From NCBI GenBank assembly GCA_046294265.1, contig JBKBKC010000011.1, positions 1 through 64,000 of the forward strand: a stretch of 64,000 bases of DNA, in the 5' to 3' direction. Below the pieces are notes generated by a model. That model was not told the origin of the DNA. It worked only from the letters and a program-made list of their open reading frames with translations, and did no database searches. Source of the DNA: JBKBKC01 sp046294265 (lineage in GTDB: Bacteria; Pseudomonadota; Alphaproteobacteria; Rhodobacterales; Rhodobacteraceae). The first letter of the stretch is position 1; each line of letters begins with the position of its first letter. Of this stretch, positions 36,502-45,706 are shown in pieces. A program made the position numbers and the translations under genes.

Positions 36502-38244
36502 ATGACATTCAAACCCGCCCACTGGCCCCGCAAGCTGCGCTCGCAAACCTGGTTCGGGGGCACGTCCAAGGACAACATCTACCATCGCGGCTGGATGAAG
36601 AATCAGGGCTTTCCGCCCGACCTCTTCGATGGCCGCCCGGTCATCGGCATCCTGAACACCTGGTCGGAACTCACCCCCTGCAACGCACACCTGAACGACC
36701 TCGCGCAGCGCGTGAAGCACGGGATCTATGAGGCGGGCGGCTTTCCGGTCGAGGTGCCGGTGTTCAGCGCCTCCGAATCCGCCTTCCGCCCCACCGCCAT
36801 GATGTTCCGCAACCTGGCCGCCATGGCGGTGGAAGAGGCGATGCGCGGCCAGCCGATGGACGGCTGCGTGCTCATGGTGGGCTGCGACAAGACCACGCCC
36901 AGCCTTTTGATGGCCGCCGCTTCCACCGACCTGCCCTCCATCGTCGTCACCGGCGGCCCGATGCTGAACGGATACTACCGCAACGAACGGGTCGGCTCCG
37001 GCACGCATCTGTGGAAATTCTCCGAGGCCGTGAAGGCGGGCGAGATGACACGCGAGGAGTTTGTCGAGGCCGAGGCCAGCATGTCGCGCAGCCCCGGATC
37101 CTGCAACACCATGGGCACCGCCAGCACGATGGCAAGCATGGCCGAGGCGCTGGGAATGGCGCTGTCGGGCAATGCCGCGATCCCCGCCGTGGACAGCCGC
37201 CGCCGCGTCATGGCGCAGATGACCGGCCGGCGCATCGTGCAGATGGTCAAGGATGACCTCAAACCCTCCGACATCCTGAAGAAAGAGGCGTTCGAGAATG
37301 CCATCCGCACCAACGGCGCCATCGGCGGGTCGACCAACGCCGTGATCCACCTTCTGGCCATCGCGGGCCGTGTCGGCCTCGAGCTGACCTTGGACGACTG
37401 GGACCGTTGCGGCCGCGATGTGCCCACGATCGTGAACCTGATGCCCTCGGGCAAATACCTGATGGAGGAATTCTTCTACGCCGGCGGCCTGCCCGTGGTG
37501 ATCAAGCGTCTGGGCGAGGCGGGCCTTCTGCACAAGGATGCCCTCACGGTGTCGGGCGAGACGATGTGGGATCAGGTCAAGGATGTGGTCAACCACAACC
37601 CCGATGTGATCCTGCCCACCGACCGGGCGCTCACGCAATCGGGCGGCGTGGTGGTGCTGCGCGGCAACCTCGCGCCCAAGTGTGCGGTCCTCAAACCCTC
37701 CGCCGCGACGCCCGCCCTCCTCACCCACCGGGGCCGCGCCGTGGTGTTCGAGGATATCGACGACTACAAGGCCCGCATCAACGATGAGGGGCTGGACATC
37801 GACGAGACCTGCGTGATGGTCCTGAAGAACTGCGGGCCGAAAGGCTATCCCGGCATGGCCGAGGTGGGCAACATGGGCCTGCCGCCGAAGCTCCTGCGCC
37901 GTGGCATCACCGACATGGTGCGCATCTCGGATGCCCGCATGTCCGGCACCGCCTATGGCACGGTGGTCCTGCACACCTCGCCCGAGGCGGCCGCCGGCGG
38001 CCCGCTTGCCGTGGTGCGCAACGGCGACATGATCGAGCTGGATGTGCCCGCCCGCCGCCTGCACCTCGACATCCCCGAGGCCGAACTGACGGCCCGCCTC
38101 GCCGCCTGGACCCCCAGCCACCCGCAGGCCGCCAGCGGCTATGCCTGGCTGCACCAGCAGCATGTCGAGGGGGCCGACACCGGCGCCGACCTTGATTTCC
38201 TCAAGGGCTGCCGGGGCAATCCCGTGGGCAAGGACAGCCATTGA
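36502..38244 (+). CDS. araC: L-arabinonate dehydratase (IlvD/EDD family)
   Basis: A 580-residue iron-sulfur dehydratase. The N-terminal SQTWFGGTSKDNIYHRGWMKNQ and SELTPCNAHLNDLA are the signature of the sugar-acid branch of IlvD/Edd. Cluster-ligand Cys positions are in TPCNAH, VGCDKTTPSLL and SPGSCNTMGTAST. Length equals that of characterised rhizobial L-arabinonate dehydratase (about 580). It removes water from L-arabonate (or D-fuconate/galactonate-type acids) to give the 2-keto-3-deoxy acid. The ATG at 36502 lies 7 bases after gguC; its stop overlaps the next ATG (TGATG). The symbol follows the Azospirillum pathway name, not the AraC regulator. Confidence 0.85.
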   Translation: MTFKPAHWPRKLRSQTWFGGTSKDNIYHRGWMKNQGFPPDLFDGRPVIGILNTWSELTPCNAHLNDLAQRVKHGIYEAGGFPVEVPVFSASESAFRPTAMMFRNLAAMAVEEAMRGQPMDGCVLMVGCDKTTPSLLMAAASTDLPSIVVTGGPMLNGYYRNERVGSGTHLWKFSEAVKAGEMTREEFVEAEASMSRSPGSCNTMGTASTMASMAEALGMALSGNAAIPAVDSRRRVMAQMTGRRIVQMVKDDLKPSDILKKEAFENAIRTNGAIGGSTNAVIHLLAIAGRVGLELTLDDWDRCGRDVPTIVNLMPSGKYLMEEFFYAGGLPVVIKRLGEAGLLHKDALTVSGETMWDQVKDVVNHNPDVILPTDRALTQSGGVVVLRGNLAPKCAVLKPSAATPALLTHRGRAVVFEDIDDYKARINDEGLDIDETCVMVLKNCGPKGYPGMAEVGNMGLPPKLLRRGITDMVRISDARMSGTAYGTVVLHTSPEAAAGGPLAVVRNGDMIELDVPARRLHLDIPEAELTARLAAWTPSHPQAASGYAWLHQQHVEGADTGADLDFLKGCRGNPVGKDSH

Positions 38245-39167
38245 TGCCCGCCCGCCGCTCCATCGCCCTTGTGGGCATCGGCAAGATCGCGCGCGACCAG
38301 CATGTGCCCGCGCTGGCCGCCAGCCCCGACTGGCAGCTTGCCGCCACCGTCTCGCGCGCGGGCAGCGTGGCGGGCATCGACAGCTATACCGATTTTGACC
38401 GTATGCTGGCCGAACGGCCCGACATCGGCACCGTCTCGCTCTGCATGCCCCCGGTGCCGCGCTATGCCTATGCAGAGGCGGCGCTGCGCGCGGGCCGCCA
38501 TGTCATGCTGGAAAAACCACCGGGCGCCACGCTGGCCGAGGTGCATGCCCTGCAAACCCTTGCCACCGCGAATGGCCTCACGCTCTACGCCACCTGGCAC
38601 AGCCGCATGGCCCATGCCGTGGCACCTGCGCGCGACTGGCTGCGCGGGCGCGCCGTCCGCCGCGCCCATGTCACCTGGCGTGAGGATGTGCGCAAATGGC
38701 ACCCGGGGCAGGACTGGGTGTTCGATCCGGGCGGGATGGGCGTGTTCGACCCCGGCATCAACGCCCTGTCGATCCTCACGCATATCCTGCCCGCGCCGGT
38801 CCACCTCACCGCCGCCACGCTCACCTGCCCCGCCAACCGCCACACCCCGATCGCCGCCGCCCTGACCTTCTCCGGCCAGGTCACCGCCGATTTCGACTGG
38901 CGCCAGACCGGCACGCAGACCTGGGACATCGAGATCGACACCGACGGCGGGCATCTCGCCCTGCGCATGGGCGGCAACCGGCTGGAGATCGACGGGGCCG
39001 GGGTGGCGGGCGAAAACTCGATCATGGGCGAATATCCGGCGCTTTACGCCCGCATGGCTGCCCTTGTGGCGGCGGGCTGGTCGGATGTGGACCTTGCCCC
39101 GATGGTGCATGTCGCCGACGCGATGACGCTTGGACGGCGGCTGACCACCGACCCGTTCGACTTCTAG
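38244..39167 (+). CDS. L-arabinose / D-galactose 1-dehydrogenase (Gfo/Idh/MocA family)
   Basis: A 307-residue NAD(P)-dependent oxidoreductase. The nucleotide site is IALVGIGKIARDQHVPAL. The catalytic Lys is in MLEKPPGA near residue 90, and the D-x-x-x-N pair in GMGVFDPGINALSIL matches the catalytic Asp/Asn of Azospirillum L-arabinose dehydrogenase and Pseudomonas galactose dehydrogenase (about 305 residues each). It oxidises the sugar to the 1,4-lactone, the first pathway step. The ATG overlaps the upstream stop. No lactonase gene is visible, so the lactone may open spontaneously or by an enzyme encoded elsewhere. Confidence 0.82.
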   Translation: MPARRSIALVGIGKIARDQHVPALAASPDWQLAATVSRAGSVAGIDSYTDFDRMLAERPDIGTVSLCMPPVPRYAYAEAALRAGRHVMLEKPPGATLAEVHALQTLATANGLTLYATWHSRMAHAVAPARDWLRGRAVRRAHVTWREDVRKWHPGQDWVFDPGGMGVFDPGINALSILTHILPAPVHLTAATLTCPANRHTPIAAALTFSGQVTADFDWRQTGTQTWDIEIDTDGGHLALRMGGNRLEIDGAGVAGENSIMGEYPALYARMAALVAAGWSDVDLAPMVHVADAMTLGRRLTTDPFDF

Positions 39168-39176
39168 GGGAACGAC

Positions 39177-40682
39177 ATGCGGACAGGCCGCCATCTGATC
39201 GCCGGAACCTGGGTTCCGGGCACCGACACCTTTGCCTCTGCCCCCGTGACCGGCGACCCCGTGGCCCATGCGCGCGGCACGCCCGCCGATATCGACGCCG
39301 CCTGCCGGGGGGCCGAGGCTGCCTTTGCCGCCTATGCGGGCCTGGCCCGCGCCGACAGGGCCACCTTCCTCGACCGCATCGCCACCGAGATCGAGGCGCG
39401 CGGCCCCGCGATCACCGCCATAGGCACCGCCGAAACCGGCCTGCCCCCCGCCAGGCTGGAGGGGGAGCGGGGGCGCACCACCGGACAGTTGCGCCTTTTT
39501 GCCGACCATATCCGCGCAGGCGCCCATCTCGACCGCCGCGTGGACGGCGCGCTGCCTGACCGCACGCCGCTGCCCCGCCCCGAGATCCGCATGATCCAGC
39601 GGCCCGTGGGGCCGGTCGGCGTGTTCGGCGCATCGAACTTCCCGCTGGCCTTCTCCACCGCCGGGGGCGACACGGCCAGCGCGCTGGCGGCGGGCTGCCC
39701 CGTGGTGGTCAAGGGTCACCCGGCGCATCCCGGCACGTCCGAGCTTGTGGCGCAGGCCATCGACGCGGCCATCCGCGCCTGCGGGATGCCCGCTGGCATC
39801 TTCTCGCTGGTGCAGGGTGACGGGCAGGATATCGGGGCGGCACTCGTGCAACACCCGCTGATCCGGGCCGTGGGCTTTACCGGCAGCCTGCGCGGGGGGC
39901 GGGCGCTGTTCGACCTCTGCGCCGCGCGGCCGGCTCCGATCCCGTTCTATGGTGAGCTTGGGTCGGTCAACCCGATGTTCCTGATGCCGGCCGCCCTTGC
40001 CGCGCGCGGCGGCGTCATCGCGACGGGCTGGGCGGCATCACTGACGATGGGGGCAGGGCAGTTCTGCACGAATCCCGGGATCGCCATCGTGATCGACGGC
40101 CCCGATGCGGAGGCCTTTGCCGCCGCCACCGCGACCGCCCTCGGCGCCGTGCCCGCACAGACCATGCTGACCACCGGTATCGCCGCCGCCTACCGCGCCG
40201 GGCATGACCGGTTCCGGGCGCATCCGGCGGTCTCCACGCTCCTCGCTTCGGCCATCGGCCTGCGTGACACCACGCCTGCGCTGTTCTCCGTGTCGGGCGA
40301 CCGCTGGCGGGACGATCCCCATCTGGGGGATGAGGTGTTCGGCCCCCTCGGCCTGATTGTCCGTGTCCGCGACATGGACCAGATGCACCAGATCGCGGCG
40401 CGGCTGGAGGGGCAACTCACCTGCACCCTGCATGTCGATCCGCCCGACCATCCCGCCGCCCGCGCCCTGATCCCGGTGCTGGAGCGCAAGGCGGGCCGCC
40501 TTCTGGCCAACGGCTTTCCAACCGGGGTCGAGGTTTGCGACGCGCAGGTGCACGGCGGGCCCTATCCCGCCAGCACCAACTTTGGCGCAACCTCGGTCGG
40601 CACGCTGGCGATCCGGCGCTGGCTGCGCCCTGTGGCCTTCCAGAACATTCCGGAGGAGCTTCTGGGCGAGGATCTGGCCTGA
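39177..40682 (+). CDS. 2-oxoglutarate semialdehyde dehydrogenase (KGSADH)
   Basis: A 501-residue aldehyde dehydrogenase of the NADP-type KGSADH group. Features are GPVGVFGASNFPLAFST, the Lys in VVVKGHPAHPGTSE, the Glu in FYGELGSVNP, the catalytic Cys in MGAGQFCTNPG and the C-terminal GVEVCDAQVHGGPYPAS, a segment typical of this group and absent from ordinary betaine-type enzymes. It oxidises 2-oxoglutarate semialdehyde to 2-oxoglutarate, the last step of the non-phosphorylating arabinose route. It is the last gene of the unit, 9 bases after the sugar dehydrogenase. Confidence 0.88.
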   Translation: MRTGRHLIAGTWVPGTDTFASAPVTGDPVAHARGTPADIDAACRGAEAAFAAYAGLARADRATFLDRIATEIEARGPAITAIGTAETGLPPARLEGERGRTTGQLRLFADHIRAGAHLDRRVDGALPDRTPLPRPEIRMIQRPVGPVGVFGASNFPLAFSTAGGDTASALAAGCPVVVKGHPAHPGTSELVAQAIDAAIRACGMPAGIFSLVQGDGQDIGAALVQHPLIRAVGFTGSLRGGRALFDLCAARPAPIPFYGELGSVNPMFLMPAALAARGGVIATGWAASLTMGAGQFCTNPGIAIVIDGPDAEAFAAATATALGAVPAQTMLTTGIAAAYRAGHDRFRAHPAVSTLLASAIGLRDTTPALFSVSGDRWRDDPHLGDEVFGPLGLIVRVRDMDQMHQIAARLEGQLTCTLHVDPPDHPAARALIPVLERKAGRLLANGFPTGVEVCDAQVHGGPYPASTNFGATSVGTLAIRRWLRPVAFQNIPEELLGEDLA

Positions 40683-40764
40683 CGGCAGCCTTGATGCAGG
40701 TCAATCCGGGGCGGCGTCAACGGTGGTAACGTTTCCCACGGACTCACCCCAAGGGAGACACGCG

Positions 40765-41067
40765 ATGGACGATCTGCACGCCGAACCCCCCCACAAACGC
40801 CCCACCTGGACCGAACAGATCGAGGTCGCGGGCGACCAGCTCATCGCCCAGATCCGCAAGCTGGCAGCGGAAGGGTCGGTCCGCCGCATCCGCATCACCG
40901 AACCCGATGGCGATCTTGTGGTGGAAATGCCGCTGACCATCGGCGCCATCGCCGGGGGCGCGGTGGTGCTGGCCGCACCGCTGCTGGCGGTGCTGGGCAC
41001 GCTCGCGGCCTTCCTGACCAAGGTGAAGGTCGAGATCACCCGCGACGGTGCAGACCCCAAGGCCTGA
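40765..41067 (+). CDS. DUF4342 family protein
   Basis: A 100-residue protein. WTEQIEVAGDQLIAQIRKLAAEG and SVRRIRITEPDGDLVVEMPLTIG form the family's helical and beta-strand part, followed by one hydrophobic hairpin or membrane segment (AIAGGAVVLAAPLLAVLGTLAAFL, residues about 64-87) and a short basic tail. The domain is known only by sequence. The ATG at 40765 follows an AAGGGAGA site. Its stop is followed by an inverted repeat and the convergent yebC gene. Confidence 0.8.
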   Translation: MDDLHAEPPHKRPTWTEQIEVAGDQLIAQIRKLAAEGSVRRIRITEPDGDLVVEMPLTIGAIAGGAVVLAAPLLAVLGTLAAFLTKVKVEITRDGADPKA

Positions 41068-41138
41068 GGCGCGTCGCGGCCCGGACCCGCAAGGGGGGCC
41101 TCGCCCCGGCAGGCGGCGCAAAGCTTAACAAAACATGA

Positions 41139-41196
41139 ATCCGGGTGGCTCAAGCCATTGATCTGAAACACCCGGATCACTGTCCCATCATGGGAC
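41139..41196. terminator. two inverted repeats between convergent DUF4342 and yebC genes
   Basis: ATCCGGGTG (41139-41147) pairs with CACCCGGAT (41169-41177) across a loop that itself holds GGC-TCAA-GCC. Five bases on, GTCCCAT-C-ATGGGAC (41182-41196) forms a second perfect dyad right after the yebC stop. Neither has a T-run. They probably serve as a shared bidirectional transcript end. Confidence 0.5.
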
Positions 41197-41201
41197 GCCC
41201 C

Positions 41202-41945
41202 TCAGGCCAGCGCCGCCGCCACCTCGTCCGACATGTCGAAATTGGCGGTGACGGTCTGCACGTCGTCATCCTCTTCCAGCGTGTCGATCAGCTTCATCAG
41301 CTTTTCGGCCGTCGCCAGATCGACGTTGGTCCGGTTCTGCGGCCGCCATACCAGCTTGGCCTCGTCGCTCTCGCCCAGCACCTTCTCCAGCGCGTCCGAC
41401 ACCTCCGACAGCGCTTCGAACGGGCAATAGATCCAATGCCCCTCCTCGTCGCTTTCCACGTCGTCGGCCCCGGCCTCGATCGCGGCCATCATCACGGTGT
41501 CCGCGTCGCCGGCGGTCACCGGATAGCTGATCTCGCCCACCCGGTCGAACATGAAACTGACCGAGCCCGTGGTGCCAAGGTTCCCGCCATGCTTGACGAA
41601 ATAGGACCGCACGTTCGACGCGGTGCGGTTCAGGTTGTCGGTCATCGCCTCGACGATGATCGCGATGCCGTTGGGGCCATACCCCTCATACCGGATCTCG
41701 GTGTAATCGGCGGCGTCGCCCATCTGGGATTTCTTGATCGCGCGGTCGATCACATCCTTGGGCATGGACTGCGATTTCGCGGCCTTCACCGCCAGCCGCA
41801 GGCGGGGGTTCTTGTCGGGATCGGGGTCGCCCATCTTGGCGGCGACGGTGATCTCTTTCGCCAGCTTCGAGAACATCGCCGAGCGCAGCTTGTCCTGCTT
41901 GCCCTTGCGATGCTGGATGTTGGCCCATTTGGAATGGCCTGCCAT
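41202..41945 (-). CDS. yebC: YebC/PmpR family protein
   Basis: A 247-residue protein with the invariant start [19 protein letters not shown] and the family segments [19 protein letters not shown] and [23 protein letters not shown] (shown in parts). YebC proteins were called transcriptional regulators; more recent work ties them to translation at proline-rich stretches. Length is normal (about 245-250). In alphaproteobacteria it often lies near ruvC or ribosomal genes, but here its neighbours are unrelated. Confidence 0.95.
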   Translation of the reverse strand: MAGHSKWANIQHRKGKQDKLRSAMFSKLAKEITVAAKMGDPDPDKNPRLRLAVKAAKSQSMPKDVIDRAIKKSQMGDAADYTEIRYEGYGPNGIAIIVEAMTDNLNRTASNVRSYFVKHGGNLGTTGSVSFMFDRVGEISYPVTAGDADTVMMAAIEAGADDVESDEEGHWIYCPFEALSEVSDALEKVLGESDEAKLVWRPQNRTNVDLATAEKLMKLIDTLEEDDDVQTVTANFDMSDEVAAALA

Positions 41946-42018
41946 GGCGCGCCTCCGACCGTTCAGCTCAATGGCGGGTTCCTACACCAGCGCCGCACGG
42001 GCCCGCAACCCCGGCCCC

Positions 42019-43797
42019 TCAGAACGGAAAGAACACCGGGATCAGCAGGCTCATCGCCACCATCATCGTCAGGTTCAGGGGCACCCCGATCCGCAGGAAA
42101 TCGGTGAAACGGTATCCGCCCGGACCATAGACCAGCGTGTTGGTCTGATACCCGATGGGGGTGGCGAAACTGGCCGAGGCCCCGAACATCACCGCCACCA
42201 CGAGGGGGCGCGGGTCGATGCCCAGCTGCAGGCCCAGCCCGATGGCGATGGGGGCCATGATCACCGCCACCGCGTTGTTCGACACGATCTCGGTCAGCAC
42301 CGAGGTCATCGCATAGACGACAAAGATCAGAACGAAGGGCGGCAGGCCCGACAGCGACGGCGCGATCCGCCCCACCACCAGTTGCACCGCCCCCGAATGG
42401 TCCAGCCCGGCCCCGACCGCAAGCATCCCGAAGATCAGTGCCAGCAGCCGCCCCTCGACAAACCCGAACGCCTCATCCGCATCGATGCAGCGCGTCACCA
42501 GCACCACCGCGACCCCCAGGAGCGACAGAACGACGATCGGCGCGACGTTCAGCGCCGACAGCGCCACGATGGCCACCAGCACGCCCACGGCCAGCGGCGC
42601 ATGGCGTCGGCGGAACGGGCGCTCGGACGGGCTGGAGATGTCCACCATGTCCATCTCGGACGCCAGCCGCTGGATGTCGCCCGGAGCGCCCTCCAACAGC
42701 AGCGTGTCGCCGACCTGCACCACGAGGTCATCCAGCTGCCGACCGATGTTCTGGTTGCGCCGGTGGACCGCAAGCGGATAGACGCCGTAGCGCCGCCGCA
42801 GCCGCATCGACCCCAGCGACCGCCCCACCATGTGGCAGCCCGGCGTGATCAGAACCTCGACGGTCGTGGTCTGCACGGACGACAGCTTGTCCACCAGCCG
42901 CAGGTCCTTGGACTGTTGCAGCGCCAGCACCTCGGACATCGGCGTGCGCAGCACCACGCGGTCCCCCGCCTCCAGCACCACCTCGGACAGCGCACGGCGC
43001 AGGCTGGCATCGCCGCGCAGCACGTCGATCACGCGGCAGTTGTCGCGCTTGAACAGGTCCACCTCCTCGACCTTGCGGCCGGCGAGCGCCGATCCTTCCG
43101 GCAATGCCACCTCGGTAAAGAATTTCATCCGCGCGCGGTCGCCCAGCAGCATCCCCATGCTGTCACGGTCGGGCAGGACGCGTCGGCCCACCAGCCAGAT
43201 ATAGCTGATCCCGATAACCGACGCGGCGATGCCCAGGGGCGTGATGTCGAAGATGCCGAAGGGTTCCATCCCGCGCTGCCGCACGACCCCATCGACAAGG
43301 AGGTTTGTCGAGGTGCCGATCAGGGTGACCGTGCCGCCGAAGATCGCCAGATAGCTGAGCGGGATCATCACCTTTGACGCGGACACCTTCAGTTGCCGCG
43401 CAAGCTGCATGAACACCGGGATCATCACCACTACGATGGGTGTGTTGTTCATGAAGGCCGACATGACCAAGATGCCGACCGTCAGCGCGGCCATCGTGGC
43501 GACCGGCTTGGCCTTGACGTTGCGCATGGCCACCGCCGTCACCCAGTCCAGCGCGCCGGTGCGCACCAGCGACCCCACGACGATGAACATGGCGGCGATG
43601 GTCCAGGGGGCGTGGTTGGAAAACACCGTCAGCGCGGCCTGTTGGGGCAGGATGCCGAGGACCAGCATCACCGCGGCCCCGGCGATAGCCGTCACCTCGG
43701 GCGGAAAGATCTCGCGAACGAACAGCGCGAACATGCCCAGCACGATCAGGATTGCACCCCAGGCCTGTGCCTCAGCCGACAGTTCAAGCCCGAACAT
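42019..43797 (-). CDS. SLC13/DASS-type anion permease with two TrkA-C (RCK_C) domains
   Basis: A 592-residue inner-membrane transporter. Two blocks of about five to six helices (residues 1-200 and 395-592) flank a cytoplasmic insert of about 190 residues holding two RCK_C domains (KFFTEVALPEGSALAGRKV and EVLITPGCHMVGRSLGSM). The helix-hairpin motifs SAFMNNTPIVVVMIPV and GTSTNLLVDG are the sodium/anion sites of the DASS family, repeated as SNNAVAVIMAPIA and GYQTNTLVYGPGGY in the second half. Members with RCK_C inserts are often sulfate or sulfonate transporters, but the substrate cannot be read from the sequence. Confidence 0.88.
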   Translation of the reverse strand: MFGLELSAEAQAWGAILIVLGMFALFVREIFPPEVTAIAGAAVMLVLGILPQQAALTVFSNHAPWTIAAMFIVVGSLVRTGALDWVTAVAMRNVKAKPVATMAALTVGILVMSAFMNNTPIVVVMIPVFMQLARQLKVSASKVMIPLSYLAIFGGTVTLIGTSTNLLVDGVVRQRGMEPFGIFDITPLGIAASVIGISYIWLVGRRVLPDRDSMGMLLGDRARMKFFTEVALPEGSALAGRKVEEVDLFKRDNCRVIDVLRGDASLRRALSEVVLEAGDRVVLRTPMSEVLALQQSKDLRLVDKLSSVQTTTVEVLITPGCHMVGRSLGSMRLRRRYGVYPLAVHRRNQNIGRQLDDLVVQVGDTLLLEGAPGDIQRLASEMDMVDISSPSERPFRRRHAPLAVGVLVAIVALSALNVAPIVVLSLLGVAVVLVTRCIDADEAFGFVEGRLLALIFGMLAVGAGLDHSGAVQLVVGRIAPSLSGLPPFVLIFVVYAMTSVLTEIVSNNAVAVIMAPIAIGLGLQLGIDPRPLVVAVMFGASASFATPIGYQTNTLVYGPGGYRFTDFLRIGVPLNLTMMVAMSLLIPVFFPF

Positions 43798-43846
43798 CGC
43801 ATCCCCGTTTCGTGACCTTCCCTGTGTAACGCCGCGCTGCAGCTTG

Positions 43847-44734
43847 TCAAACGCGGGATGCGGCAGGGGTGCTGCGCGGACTTACCAGCACCAAACCTGC
43901 CAGCATCACCGCCATCGCCGCCCAAACATAGGGCGAGAACCGCTCGTCCAGGATCAGCATGGCCCAGACCACGCCCGAGCCGGTCACGATGTAGGACGTC
44001 TGCGCGGCAAACACCGCTCCCGCCCGCGCGGCCAGCCAGACATAGGCGGAATAGGCGAAGGCATGGGCGCCCGAGGACAGGGCAAGGGCCGCCTCCGGTG
44101 CCCCCCAGGGCGCGCGCGGGTCGATCCACTGGCCGGTGGCCAGCGTCACGGGCAGCACCATCGCCGCCCCAACGCAGGACACGAGGAACATCGCCTGCAC
44201 CGCCGTCAGCCCCGGCGTGCCCATCCGCGCCACCACGTTCCCCTCGATCGCATAGAACAGCGGCCCGATCAGCGCCAGCGGCAGGAAGGCGGCCATCGCG
44301 GGCGAGGGCAGGCTTGCCTCGGGCAGGGCGATCAGCGCCACGCCCGCCAGGCCGCAGGCCAGCCCGGCGATACGGCCGAGGCTAACACGGTCCATCCCGA
44401 GGGCGAGGGCCAGCGGAAAGACCAGGATCGGCACCGTGGCGATCAGGATCGACATGAGGCCTGCGGGCAGTCGTTCGACCGAGATGTAGAACGTGGTGTT
44501 GGGCACCAGCGTGCCCAGCATGGCAATCAGCGCAGCAAAACCCAGTTGCCGCCGCCCCACCACCAATCCGTGCGCGAAAGGGGCCAGCACCAGCGCCCCA
44601 ATCACCAGCTGCCAGAAGATGAGGCCAAAGGCCCCGTGCCCGGTAGACACCGCGATCTTGCCCAGGGTCTGGGTCGATCCCCAGGCCACCCCGCACACCA
44701 TAAGGACCCCGGCATAAAGGACGCGCGTCGTCAG
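43847..44734 (-). CDS. EamA/DMT family transporter, probable CTG start
   Basis: A 295-residue protein with ten hydrophobic segments and two EamA repeats (WGSTQTLGKIAVSTG opens the first). The first ATG in frame (44701) would cut into helix 1. Upstream, CTG at 44734 has a GGAGG site seven bases before it and overlaps the ymdB stop as CTGA, the same four-base overlap geometry used elsewhere in the window. This gives the N-terminus (M)TTRVLYAGVLMVCGVAWGS, as expected for the family. Substrate unknown; amino acids, nucleosides and metabolites are all transported by relatives. Confidence 0.8.
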   Translation of the reverse strand: MTTRVLYAGVLMVCGVAWGSTQTLGKIAVSTGHGAFGLIFWQLVIGALVLAPFAHGLVVGRRQLGFAALIAMLGTLVPNTTFYISVERLPAGLMSILIATVPILVFPLALALGMDRVSLGRIAGLACGLAGVALIALPEASLPSPAMAAFLPLALIGPLFYAIEGNVVARMGTPGLTAVQAMFLVSCVGAAMVLPVTLATGQWIDPRAPWGAPEAALALSSGAHAFAYSAYVWLAARAGAVFAAQTSYIVTGSGVVWAMLILDERFSPYVWAAMAVMLAGLVLVSPRSTPAASRV

Positions 44735-45543
44735 GGCCGCGCCTCCGCCAGCCGCCCGCCGATCCGCACCGGGGCCACACGGCGGGCGCGTCCGGTCGCG
44801 TCGTCGGTCTCGATGAACACGCCCGACAGCGTGGCCTCGCCGCCCGCAGGCTCGAACCGGCCCTTGGCCATGCCGGTGACGAAGCGGCGCATCGGCTCGT
44901 CCCGCTCCATCCCGATCACCGACAGGTAATCGCCGCACATGCCCGCGTCGGTCATGTAGGCAGTGCCTGCGGGCAGGATCTGTGCGTCGCCCGTGGGCAC
45001 ATGGGTATGCGTGCCCACCACCAGGCTCGCGCGGCCGTCGCACCAGTGGCCGAGTGCCATCTTCTCGCTGGTGGCCTCGGCATGCACATCGACAATCGCG
45101 GCCTGCACCATGCCGCCCGGCGGATGCGCGCGCAGCACAGCGTCCACCGCCGAAAAGGGATCGTCGAAGGGCCGCTTCATGAACACCTGGCCCAGCACCT
45201 GGGTCACCAGAACCTTGCGCCCGCCCGCCGCCGCGAACACCCGCGCGCCGCGTCCGGGGGCGGTGCGGGCAAAGTTCAGCGGTCGCAGGATGCGCGGCTC
45301 GGTCTCGATGAATTGCAGCATGTCCTTCTGGTCAAAGGCGTGATCGCCAAGTGTCAGGCAATCGGCCCCCGCTGCCAAAAGGCCCTTGGCATGTTCGGGC
45401 GTCAGCCCCGCGCCCGACGACGCATTCTCGCCATTCACCACCACGAAATCGAGGGCCCAGTCCGCGCGCAGGCCAGACAGCCGCGCCGTCACCGCGGCGC
45501 GGCCCGACCGCCCCATCACATCGCCCAGAAAAAGCATCCGCAT
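44731..45543 (-). CDS. ymdB: YmdB-type metallophosphoesterase
   Basis: A 270-residue di-metal phosphoesterase of the TIGR00282 type; relatives hydrolyse 2',3'-cyclic nucleotides or cAMP. Metal-site motifs are MLFLGDVMGRSGR, VVNGENASSGAG, LTLGDHAFDQ, DVHAEATSEK and VGTHTHVPTGDAQ. In Bacillus YmdB the third motif has Asn-His (GNH); here it is Asp-His (GDH), a conservative change in a metal ligand. The first of two closely spaced ATG codons (45543) is taken as the start. Its stop overlaps the CTG start of the EamA gene. Confidence 0.88.
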   Translation of the reverse strand: MRMLFLGDVMGRSGRAAVTARLSGLRADWALDFVVVNGENASSGAGLTPEHAKGLLAAGADCLTLGDHAFDQKDMLQFIETEPRILRPLNFARTAPGRGARVFAAAGGRKVLVTQVLGQVFMKRPFDDPFSAVDAVLRAHPPGGMVQAAIVDVHAEATSEKMALGHWCDGRASLVVGTHTHVPTGDAQILPAGTAYMTDAGMCGDYLSVIGMERDEPMRRFVTGMAKGRFEPAGGEATLSGVFIETDDATGRARRVAPVRIGGRLAEARP

Positions 45544-45706
45544 GGGCGACAGCGTTACGGGGGCCGAGCCGCCCCGGCAAGGGGTGGCGCGCGGATTGCA
45601 CGCGAATGGCCAATTCGCCACGCGGTGCGGGAAAGGATGTTCTTGCCTGCGCGAACGACGTGATGCGATACTCAGGGCGTATTTGACGGACCATTGGGAG
45701 CACCTT

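Noticed and set aside
34203..36578. 791-codon minus-strand frame opposite gguB and gguC
   Set aside because: Antisense shadow spanning two well-supported genes; no recognisable protein features.
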